A stretch of DNA of 64,000 nucleotides, from NCBI GenBank assembly GCA_963662155.1, contig OY759266.1, positions 3,760,526-3,824,525 of the forward strand, written 5' to 3'. This document shows positions 10,101 to 22,600 of the stretch, piece after piece. The position numbers were made by a program, and so were the translations under genes. The first letter of the stretch is position 1. Each line of letters starts with the position of its first letter. The DNA comes from Lamellibrachia columna. Taxonomy: Eukaryota; Annelida; Polychaeta; Sabellida; Siboglinidae. Under the pieces are notes generated by a model that saw nothing but the letters and a program-made list of their open reading frames with translations, did no database searches and was not told where the DNA came from.

Positions 10101-13100
10101 TCAACAAGAATTTTAAGTTTTTCTGCAAATTAGGGGTCTTGTGAATAAATGTTGACCCTTTGTATAATGAAATTAATTTTTTTCCCTCAAGTCCCTTAAT
10201 TCATGGAATTGCCCATAATCACCAGCATCAAATTCAACCCATTCCTAAATTCAACCAGCTAGAGCTAGTAAATATTCGTAAGTTTTTCACTCAAAACAAC
10301 TTTTCTAATAATTTGTTTGCGTTGAATTGACGCAACTGTTAGTGAATTGATATATCGGGATTATCGATCTCTTGCACAAATTGTTTCTTCAGATTTTTGC
10401 AAGAACGGCATATTCTATTAAGACTAAGTAGGTTGAATTTAACGCTGACCAGTATACATATGGAAAAAAATCAAAACATTAAGCTAAAGTGGGTTATAGC
10501 CATAGACATAAATAGAACACCCGTTAGTAAAACAAGACCGCTGAGCCCTTATCAGTTGACACATGATAAAGTGATGCAAACATGGACCAGTGACATTCAT
10601 GCTGCTGCATGGCAAGAACCCACTAGAGGCCCAGTGTTTATACGATCTTTAATTTTATAGGGTGAGTTGGCTGGTGTTTCTTCATAGTCTCACTCATGTG
10701 TACTGGTGCCGACCCATTGAACACCTTATATAGATATGTTTTGACATTAAAGCAGAGTCAGTACTTTACAGGAAGCCAGTGCAGTTCACTTGTTAAACAC
10801 AGGTGTTATTTGTTTGCACTTGTGTATCGTGGTTAGCAAATGAATAGCAAGACATATGTGCTCTCTTGTATGCATTTAACTTGCCTTGGCTCATCTGAAT
10901 GCCACTGAGCATCTGGCTTTAGTATTACCAGCTTTCTTTGCAAGGGTGCATTTTGGTCAGCAACAGCTTTAATTCCCATATATAGTAGGCCGTGGCATAT
11001 TTAGGGGGGCCATTCAGCAATAATTTTTCAGTTGCGCCACTACATGACTAGTGTTTGACTTAGCTTGGCATCCCTTAAGCCTTTGGCCTCCCCCTTTGTA
11101 AGATCCTTGATATGCCAATGAGAATAGACTTGTACAAGTTCATTCAGCGGCTTGTCAGTGTTTTTCAAAATTGGAGCTTCATCCTTGATAAATTCTGCCA
11201 GTATGCATATGTCCTGAAGTTTCCTAAATGTAACCCACTAACAAGCAGTGTCTAGCTTCATTAAATGAACTCTGAATTATACAGCCACTCAGTCAGCCAG
11301 ATAATTAACAGATATCCTTCGGGACACCAAGGCATGGCTGATAAATTAATGGTGTCCCTGGTAGTAGTAAAAGTGTACTAATTTCCCAGTTGATTATTAC
11401 AGTGTATGTCCAAAGTGTGGCCTGTCTTGTGTGTGTCTCCCATGACCTGTTGAGCATCCAATGTTCTTAAATCTGATTCGTTTAGATGGACGTGGGTGGT
11501 AAGTGATGCACAATCTCACATTAAAACCATCAGTGCTAGCCGAGCAGTTCTAGTGCTCAAAATGACTGGACATGTTAACTGAGGTGGAATCCAGTCTTAA
11601 TAGTCAATCCACATTTATGTGATACTGCAACATGTGCACCACATTTCTCACTGAGAAATGGGTTTAAACATGTAGACAACTAGGTGGCCGAAGTTCTTGT
11701 ATCACATCAGTGACAGTTAAGAGCAAAGTCTCAGCGAAGGCTGGCACATCGATGTTGTCAGTCCCACATCAAGGGAAATAACCAGATCTGCCATCGATAG
11801 ATTTATCAAGCATTAAGGCAACATATCATTGAAGCTAGGAACATCACCGTCATGAATGCTCTTTGATGGTAGATTATTACCATTGACCAAGGCACTGAGA
11901 CTAACTAGATTTGCACCATTCACACCCGCTTATTTACAATTGGACTGACCTGATTGTACCATGTACTAACCACCCTGGTGGTACCATGTACTACCCACCC
12001 TGGTGGTACCATGTACTACCCACCCTGGTGGTACCATGTACTAACCACCCTGGTGGTACCATGTACTAACCACCCAGGTTGTACCATGTACTAACCACCC
12101 TGGTTGTACCATGTACTAACCACCCTGGTGGTACCATGTACTAACCACCCTGGTTGTACCATGTACTAACCACCCTGGTGGTACCACGTACTAACCACCC
12201 TGGTTGTACCACGTACTAACCACCCTGGTTGTACCACGTACTAACCACCCTGGTTGTACCACGTGCTAACCACCCTGGTGGTACCAAGTACTAACTACCC
12301 TGGTGGTACTATGTACTAACCACCCTGGTTGTACCATGTACTAACCACTCTAGTTATTGACCTGATTTTACCATGTAATAACCACCCTTGTTATTGACCG
12401 GATTTCACTGCGGCTTTTGTCACTCATTTGGTCACCTAGTTGGTGGTCAGTACAAGTCCAGTTTCTCTATTGCTGCCTTTCATGAGTCAGTGGGTGGCTG
12501 CAGGCTCTTCCTGAATCCAAGGTGGTCATTACACATTGGCAATGTTCTGGTAGGCTGGACATGGTTCCTGGTAGCAAAGACTTACCTAATCCAAATGTGT
12601 AAGCTGGAAACAAGTTTCAGTCAGTATCATGAAGACCATCTCTCAGAAAAAGTTTGTTGATCATGTTTTTATTGCGTGTAACCATTTTTTTATCATTGTG
12701 AATCATTTACTTTTTTAATCACATGATGCTTGCACACTAGCACAAAACTCCTTCATTAGGCTGACCTGGGACTATATGGAGTAAATAACCCCCAAGAACC
12801 GAACAATCTATGACATGCCTTTTACATGTGTTTACCCAGCCTAATGTGTGAATAAAGACAGGTTGTTTAAATGTAATATTTTGGTTTCCTATAAAATGCG
12901 AACAGCATGATTGGAATGAAAAAGATAACTTGTACAAATATTCTTTGCGACCGTATTCTTTGCGACCGTATTCCCTCCACCTAACACCCTGATCTGTTTA
13001 CAGAGAGCACTGATGTGGCCGTCATCTTCAACAATGATGCCAACCAGTGGGTGGAATACATTAAAAATCACCTGAAGAAGATTGACCAAGGCAAAGATGA

Positions 13101-13639
13101 GATCAAGGTCTTTGTCAGTGAGGACAATGACCTCTTTCCAATGCCACACCCAAAGACTATGGCCAGCTTGTCCAGTGCTACGGTCATTGTAGTCATTGCC
13201 ACTCCAGGGTTTCTTGCCTCTATGCAAAATGACCCGAAGCGGCAGTGTATGATAAAGGACCCGAGTAACGCCATTTTGTTTCTGTGTGGCACCACAGAAG
13301 AGGACATAACAAAGTCCAACCTTTCTGGGCGGTTCCACAGTTTTGAGAAGTGGACGAAGATCACGCACGACAAGCCGGAAGAGCTGTTTCGCTGTATCAC
13401 AGCTAACATTGACAATGTTGACAACAAGCCACAGCCCATGTGTCAAATCCTTGATGTTGATGATGATGAAGATATACCCATCCCAGACGTTGGTAATGAC
13501 ACTGGTGCAGTCAGCGCAGATGCTGCAAAAACCTGGAGTGTCGACCCTAAGTGGGCATTTGACATTACACCAACAGTCATTCACTCGGAGGTGAGGCAAG
13601 TCATGAAAGCTATGTTTATTATATGTGTGCGTGTGTGTG

Positions 13640-13683
<44 letters not shown>

Positions 13684-16600
13684 TGTGTGAGACAGGACTG
13701 GGTTCAGAGGTCAGTGTTTGTGACAAGGCTGGGTCTTCACAAAAACGTGTGTACATGTCTACATGAAAGCATGTGTGTACATGTCTGCATGAAAGCATGT
13801 GTTAACGCATGAAAGCATGTGTTAACGTATGAAGGCATGTCTGCACGTGTCTACCTTATTCCTTAGTTTGTTTTTGTTGATATTAGACATGTGACTTGTC
13901 AGTTGGTATGCAAGTGGCATTTAACTGCATGCAGTTTGTGTTTTATGCATGTTGCAGGAACAGACCGAAGTCGTCATTTTTTTCCAAAACAAATTACCAG
14001 ACACTTGTCAGTTAAAAATTGTGTTCGATGACATCGAACTGCCGACACACAGACGCAATCCTTACACCATGTGCTTTATTGCTCCAGGTAAATAAACTGA
14101 TGCCTTTCTCCTGTAGACATGTAACACAGATGTGAGTTTATCTATAAAAGTCTGATAATTTGTATTGTAAAATCAAGTTAAACTACATCTATTCCAACAT
14201 CTTCACCGCCCAAATTTGTTTCAATGAACTAACATTTCTTAATATACTTTGGTCATTATCTGTTTAATTTGGTATAATTACAATGTTTACATTGCATGCT
14301 GAACAATATTAATTAACTTAATTAATAGAAGTTAATAAAATACTAAAAAAATTAAATAAATTCATTAATAGTCAAATTATGTTTTTTTATTTGTATTATT
14401 AAAATACATTTGGGCAGTCAAGATGTTACAGTAGATATAGTTTATACTAAATAACATAATTTTGAGATAACAATGAACAGATCTTTAAACTGTATTCTTC
14501 TTCACACCAAGGAGTGAATATTGAATATTTAAAACTAAAATGTTCAAAACCATACAAATAAAATGATGTCTCCGCCACTCACTACACTTTTACTGTAAAC
14601 ATGAATTAAATATGTACATATTAAATTGAAGCATTATTACTGTGGTCACATAGTTAAGTTTTGATAGTGTCTGTGCTTTTAAAATAAATTGTATTTTGAT
14701 GATAACAGAGTTCACATAGAACATTCTCTTACTAGGGATTATCTATATAAGTCTCTTACAAACATTGCCTACTTGACACTTGGACATGCTTGATCTTATT
14801 AAGCCACTACTAAGATAACATACCATTAGTTAGAATGAGGTAACTGCTGTTGACAGATTATTGTTGTCAGAAAGTTTGCAATTGTTGTTATCTATTTTGT
14901 TGTCGCTTCTGTTTACGTTTTGCAACTGTTATCGCACCTCATATGTTGCACAGAATACTAAGATACATTAGTGTATTTATGTTATTATGATGGGGAAACA
15001 TTTTGTTCTTCAGACGTACTGACCTTTGAAGTAATATAATGTTAGGTTGTGACTACATACACATAATGGTTCTGCAAGGATTTTGCATTTTGAGAATATA
15101 AATATAATAAACATGAATATTGATTTAGTCAGTTTGGCATATTGTGTCACCAGAGCATCGGGAGGGAGATGTGCAAGCCGTCCTTGAATGTGACAATGGC
15201 AGGGTTGGGGGACTGACCTTGAAGTACACGTGTGAAATGGAGAAGATGAACGGTTTGATTCAGGCAAGTATTGGCAGTCAACAGCTCACCATGTATATCA
15301 GTAGGTGGATTTTTAAATGGGCGTAGTGTGTAACTTAGAACCTAGTACTATTACATGCCAAGTGGTAGCCATCCAGCTTTACTCATTTTTGAGAAATGTT
15401 CTAAAAATGGACATACTCAGAGAAAATAATTTTTTAGGTTGCGTCAAACATTTAAAAAACGGTGAAGTATGAATACATAAAAAATATTTTTAAAATATGT
15501 GTTTGTACACTAGGCTTAAAGCTTCCAAACAAAGTAGAAATTAATTCGTTTCCCACTAGTAATTAGGTCACAGGTTCATGTATATGTTACACGTATACTT
15601 TTCCTGTTGTGAATGTACATCTCTGAATGTTATGGATGTACACTTAAGCCATTTGTAAGTGCACAAACGATAAAGTCTGGTCACGTGCCTTGATAGTTTA
15701 CACACTGGCAGACATTAATCACAATTACCAAAAGTTTCAAAAAACATACTTTTTGCCCACACATTCTGGCCGTTGTGACAAATGTAACTTATTATATGTC
15801 AATAGTGTTCTAATAACATGTTCAGTCACTGGGTGGTACCATGTAACTGTCACTGCTGTGGTTTCTTGAGAAACATGGGTGGCTCAACTAACCCAGTGGC
15901 TCAACTAACCCAGTGGCTCAACTAACACTGCCTTCCCCTAATCCTGGTGTACAAAAGTAGTCTCTTAGCAATACTCTAACTGCACTTGTTAAACTAACCC
16001 AGATGTTCTTATGTAGAAAGATACACATGTCAGCTATAAAATACTTTCAAAACTGCATAATACCAATCAATAATTATCGTCAGAGTGTTCTTAATATGCT
16101 ACTTTGTTCAACGAACAAATTAAACTTTGAATCGCAGCTTTTCCACCAATAATGTTCAGTCTTTCCTCATTCTTTTCAAAGATAAATAACTGTTTGGTTT
16201 TCCAAGAAGCCAATAAAGAGAGAAACAGGAGAACTGTTTGGCTGAGACGTAGAACAGTGAACAACTGCAATATTCAATAAAACATGGATGCATAACTTTC
16301 ACAGTCAACCATTGATTCAATAAATAAGGGCGTGCAACTAGGTATTTAATAATAAAAATAGTCTCTTATCAAAACTCTAGCAAACTGACTTTGATGTTAT
16401 CAGAGAACAAAATGATGTTCATGTACTGGAATATTTATGTTCTACCCCTCGTTGTTCTCTTTGTTTTTTTATAATGTTGTTCTGTTTATTTGTACTTCTT
16501 GAAAATAGTTAGAATAGACTATTTAATTTTAGTATGTAGGTTTAAAAGCACTTTTTAAGTTTTTCCAATTTTTGCATGCATCTTTCTTTTGATCCCAAAT

Positions 16601-19600
16601 GGATCAGATTCAACTAAGGTAACAAGACTCTCAAAGATAAAGTACCTTAGGAGTTGGGACACGCTATTTCAGTTAAAGGAATTTGATTAACCAAGGATAT
16701 ATCCATGGTTCATCAAATTCCTTTGTTAGGATGTTGTGATTGTATTTCACATTCATGTGCTTCTTGATATGTCAGTACTGATGTCCCAGTCGATGTAGAA
16801 TTCCAATGTTGGGCACAGTAATTTTTCCTTGTGACAGAACTAGCATTAAGTGAAAACAATGGCTTCAGGGCCACACAGTGAGTTATTTGTGGTATGTATT
16901 CAGTGTAGTTCAAATATTTGACAAAATATGGTATCTAGCCCTATCAACTTTGCACAATGAGAATTGTGTTATGGATATACAGCGTTATGGACGTACGTAA
17001 AATATGTACGTCCATAATGAAGATAAACCATCAACTACAATGACTAAAATAAAATTAAGTACTTGTGCATACTCAGGACTAAAAATGTACTTTGCATAAT
17101 TTTTTGATTAAGCAATTATTAAATGATACAACCAAAAACACTTTTATTTTATGTTGTGGATATACATACTTGATGTGACCTAAATTGGAACCAGGATTCC
17201 TATAATCATGCTGAACAAAGAGAAATGAAATTTGACAGACTGCTATGTCACCTTATCCCATCACTACATTACCCCACCGTCTTTGACATCAAATATTTTG
17301 TAATTCATGCAATGATATTGATACATCCGTCATATTTCCCTTTAGTAGAAATGTTTATCTTCAAAATGGTACCCTATTTATACAGATAAACCAATTTTGA
17401 AAAAAATTATGGTAAGGTTGACCAATTGGCAGAATTGCCCATGTATATTTTCTTTTTTAACACAACTATTAAGAACTCATTTTGAACAGCATTTTCTTCT
17501 GCTTGCCATCTGGTGAGCAGAAGAAGTCTCTCCCAGATTTCAGCTCCTGAAGAAGGGATCCTGAAATGTTGGAGTTAAATTTAATAGTTGTGTTAAAAAG
17601 AAATTTATTTTAATTTATGCTCCCAGTGTGATGAATATTTTTACCAATAAAAGCTCCAATGTAATTTAATGAAGTTAATATGTGTACCGTTTTGATTGGT
17701 TCTTTTTACCAGTTGACACCAACAATTTAGTCAGTTCATTAGTGAGCAAATTAGTATTTGTAACCTAAGGAAATTATGAATGTCTCGCTGCTTATGAATA
17801 AATGATCTATGAATTTTGGAAGCAAGGTGACCGATTTCATTTAAAGAGAAATATTTGACAATTAAAAAAAGAATTTTTTTCAAGTGACATGACAAACTAT
17901 TAAGTGTGGCATATAAAGTGTTCCTAAATGTGTCTGTTTCCTCAACAGATTCACCTGCAGGCTCTGGAACTCATCTGTCAACAGAAAGGCATAGGCGTTA
18001 CGGAGCTCGATAACACACTGTCCAAGATATTTGTGGAGAAAAGTGACACAATCCCAGTGGCTGCCTTCGAGAACCTCTTTGGCATGCATGAGTATGCCGC
18101 AAGTAGTAAGAACCAGTTCAGTTCGACCCCCTTCCTAGCTCATTTAGGGGCTTTGTATGTATAAAAGATATATATGAAGATTCAAGAAATTTTATTGGAT
18201 TGACCCCAAACCATCCCTATAAAAAGTATATGAAATTTGGAAAATTAGAGGCACTGTGCTGTATACTCATGGCCAATGTAATGAATGGGAAGCCAATTAT
18301 TGCAAACTTTTAACTAGGAAACTCTCAAAAAATACACTTTTCTGTATACTGTGTGTGCATGCTAATCCAACCCACCCACCCACCCACCCACCCACCCACC
18401 CACATTTTTTATTATTGGAATTTCTTTCTTTGTAACTGTGTGTTTCTGTTCTCGTGCCTGCTACATTCTTTCTTCATCCAACTGTTGTCTGCTGAATAAA
18501 TTCACATGTAATACGTCTACTTTCTCTTTACTTCTATAATGTTCTCTTCTGTCTAATACACCAGTTCATCTTTATTCTTTGTCTTCTAACTGTCTATTTT
18601 GTCTGCATTGTAACCATCTTCAATGTGTTATATATTCTCCTCTGCAAATCATGTATTCTCTATGCCCACCTGAATAATAATACATAATTGTGTTATGTGT
18701 GTACACAATTTTCTTCTGAACATAATGACCCAAAATGTCCATTAAGCATGAACAGCCAACATTGCTGCATTTTATGGGAAACAGCTACCACATTAAATTG
18801 CACATTTCTTACAGTTTCCATTAAACATGAAAAACTAACATTGCTGCATTTTGTGGGAAACAGCTACCACATTAAATTGCACATTTCTTACAGTGTTCAT
18901 TAAGCATGAACAGCCAACATTGCTATACTTTGTGTGAAACAACCACCACATTAAATTGCACATTTCTTACAGTGTCCATTAAACATAAAAAACCAACATT
19001 GTTGTATTTTGTGGGAAACAGCTACCACATTAAATTGCACATTCCTTACAGTGTCCATTAAATACGAAAAACCCACATTGCTGCATTTTGTGGGAAACAA
19101 CCACTACATTAAATTGCACATTTCTTACAGTGCCCATTGAACATGAAAAACCAACATTTCTGTATTTTGTGGGAAACAGCTACCACATTAAATTGCACAT
19201 TTCTTACAGTGTCCATTAAACATGAACTGCCAACATTGCTGCACTTTGCGGCCAAGTACGGCTTGAAGGACTTCACATGTCACCTGATTGACCTGCCCGG
19301 CGCCCTTCTCGCGTACAGCATCAGCAACACGAGTGGAGACAGACCCGCAGAGATTGCTCGCAAAAACAAACACATGGAGCTGGCAAACTACTTTGACACA
19401 TACATTGAAATGGTAGATGTCATTAATTTTACACCCAGCCTTAGTCTTGTAGCAACAGTGATCACAGTGTAGTGATCAATAGAAGCATGATATAATATAT
19501 GCTATGTGTTAGGGTTAACACGTTAGTAGTATTTCCTATGTGTTCGAACTAGCATATTGATTATGTGATCTGAAATATTTTATTAACTTGTATGAACCAA

Positions 19601-22600
19601 AACTACCTCATCTTAGCTATTAACTAGTTATTGTTTGTGATCTGAGAGATCTGTTTTTTTGTACAAGCCATACACTACTCATCTGAACTAACTAGTTTTA
19701 TGTTTATGTGAGCTGCTATGAAGTACAAAGGGTGTTTTATAACAATTGATGAATGCATATAGTTCTCCAGATTTAGGCCTTATATGAACTATTAACTCCC
19801 TTTGCTTCATGTCTTCAGAATGGAACGTTGTATGAGTTGATGGAGCCTTATATGTACTTCAGCATTGATACACAATGGTGCGAGACAGAGGAGGACTATT
19901 GTAAGTGACTGGAAACTTTATTTCACTTTTGTTATTATAGTACAGTTGATGACTAGTAGTGGCTATGTTGTAGTACAGTTGATGACTAGTAGTGGGTATG
20001 TTGTAGTACAGTTGATGACTAGTAGCGGGCATGTTGTAATACAGTTGATGACTAGCAGCGGGTATGTTGTAATACAGTTGATGACTAGTAGTGGCTATGT
20101 TGTAGTACAGTTGATGACTAGTAGTGGCTATGTTGTAGTACAGTTGATGACTAGTAGTGGGTATGTTGTAATACAGTTGATGACTAGTAGTGGGTATGTT
20201 GTAATACAGTTGATGACTAGTAGTGGATATGTTGTAATACAGTTGATGACTAGCAGCGGGTATGTTGTAGTTCAGTTGATGACTAGTAGTGGATATGTTG
20301 TAGTACAGTTGATGACTAGTAGTGGGTATGTTGTAATACAGTTGATGACTAGCAGCGGGTATGTTGTAATACAGTTGATGACTAGTAGTGGCTATGTTGT
20401 AGTACAGTTGATGACTAGTAGTGGCTATGTTGTAGTACAGTTGATGACTAGTAGTGGGTATGTTGTAGTACAGTTGATGACTAGTAGTGGGTATGTTGTA
20501 ATACAATTGATGACTAGTAGTGGATATGTTGTAATACAGTTGATGACTAGCAGCGGGTATGTTGTAGTTCAGTTGATGACTAGTAGTGGATATGTTGTAG
20601 TACAGTTGATGACTAGTAGTGGATATGTTATAGTACAGTTGATGACTTGTAGAGTATGTTGTAATACAGTTGATGACTAGTAGTGGATATGTTGTAATAC
20701 AGTTGATGACTAGCAGCGGGTATGTTGTAGTACAGTTGATGACTAGTAGTGGATATGTTGTAGTACAGTTGATTACTAGTAGTGGATATGTTGTAGTACG
20801 GTTGATGACTAGTAGTGGGTATGTTGTAATACAGTTGATGACTAGTAGTGGGTATGTTGTAATACAGTTGATGACTAGTAGTGGATATGTTGTAATACAG
20901 TTGATGACTAGCAGCGGGTATGTTGTAGTTCAGTTGATGACTAGCAGCGGGTATGTTGTAGTTCAGTTGATGACTAGTAGTGGATATGTTGTAGTACAGT
21001 TGATGACTAGTAGTGGATATGTTGTAGTACAGTTGATGACTTGTAGAGTATGTTGTAATACAGTTGATGACTAGCAGCGGGTATGTTGTAATACAGTTGA
21101 TGACTAGTAGTGGGTATGTTGTAGTACAGTTGATGACTAGTAGTGGCTATGTTGTAGTACGGTTGATGACTAGTAGTAGGTATGTTGTAGTACAGTTGAT
21201 GACTAGTAGTAGGTATGCTGTAGTACAGTTGATGACTGATTAGAACCGGATATGTTGCCTCACAATGGCTGCAACTCAACTACTTCAGTTGCAGTGGCCA
21301 GAATTTGTCTAACTTATCTAAAAAAAATTAAACGTACTTGCAATTAAGTATCTATCATATATATGATAGAATGTTTTCGATTGTATTTGTTATCTTCATG
21401 GTGTATTCTCGAAACTAAAGTATGATTAAAAACTGAATTTAAGATACTGGGTGATACACGCACGCATGCACGCACGCACGCACAAACACACACACAAGCT
21501 AGCTCGATTATAGTAAGATGGTCATGCACTAATACATGGATCAATAGTAAGTTAATACAGCCTTGTCTTGTAATGAGCTCTATTTGTTGTGCACATCTTA
21601 ATGGGCATATCCAGATAACACACAGCAACCTGGATATGTTGGCTATGACCATCCTATCCCGGTCGGGATGCCTGCTGAGGACATACCTGGATACCTTGCA
21701 ATGGACAAATCAATGAAGAAACCTTTCCCAATGAAGAGAGCCACAACGAAGAAGGTTCCAAGTGAGTTCCCATTCCAACTTCTTGTATGTGTGTGGGGTG
21801 TGGCAGAATGTGGGAGGATGGTCCTAAAATTGGTAGGAGGTGGGAGGTGAGATTGATGGGAGGTGGGAGATGAGATTGATGGGAGGTGGGAGGTGACATT
21901 GGTGAGAGGTGAGATTGATGGGAGGTAGGATGTGAGATTGATGGGAGGTGGGCGGTGAGATTGATGGGAGGTAGGATGTGAGATTGATGGGAGGTAGGAT
22001 GTGAGATTGATGGGAGGTAGGAGGTGAGATTGATGGGAGATGAGATTGATGGGAGGTGGGAGGTGAGATTGATGGGAGGTAGGAGGTGAGATTGATGGGA
22101 GATGGGAGGTGAGATTGATGGGAGATGAGATTGATGGGAGGTAGGATGTGAGATTGATGGGAGGTAGGATGTGAAATTGATGGGAGGTAGGAGGTGAGAT
22201 TGATGGGAGATGAGATTGATGGGAGGTGGAAGGTGAGATTGATGGGAGGTAGGAGGTGAGATTGATGGGAGATGAGATTGATGGGAGGTAGGAGGTGAGA
22301 TTGGTGAGAGGTGAGATTGATGGGAGGTAGGAGGTGAGATTGATGGGAGATGAGATTAATGAGAGGTGGGAGGTGAGATTGGTGAGAGGTGAGATTGATG
22401 GGAGGTAGGATGTGAGATTGATGGGAGGTGGGAGGTGAGATTGATGGGAGGTAGGATGTGAGATTGATGGGAGGTAGGATGTGAGATTGATGGGAGGTAG
22501 GAGGTGAGATTGATGGGAGGTGAGATTGATGGGAGATGAGATTGATGGGAGGTAAGATTGATGGGAGGTGGGAGGGGGAGTTTGGCCCCCAAAACTGGTG

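Larger units (their letters stand above)
7157..13003 (+). other. Adaptor intron 1
   Basis: A 5.8-kb intron, if exon 1 is right. It holds the transposase relic at 8250-9650 with its direct motif repeats, a degraded LINE piece at about 10670, and the 25-bp array at 11947-12365. The stretches 10930-11945 and 12366-13000 show no gene or named element. Confidence 0.5.
15264..17948 (+). other. Adaptor intron 4 (GC-AG)
   Basis: 2.7 kb of AT-rich DNA. It holds a 19-bp triplication (ggctcaactaacccagt core, about 15878-15930), three inverted-repeat elements listed separately, and otherwise nothing recognised. Confidence 0.8.

Noticed and set aside
12889..13599. 236-codon minus-strand ORF opposite adaptor exon 2
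   Set aside because: Antisense shadow of the well-supported TIR-like exon.
19859..21074. Long ORFs on both strands (VQLMTSSGYVV and YYNIPTTSHQL repeats) that could look like a repeat protein
   Set aside because: The 33-bp period keeps frames open by arithmetic; codon variants change freely, and the array starts inside an intron after a good donor.
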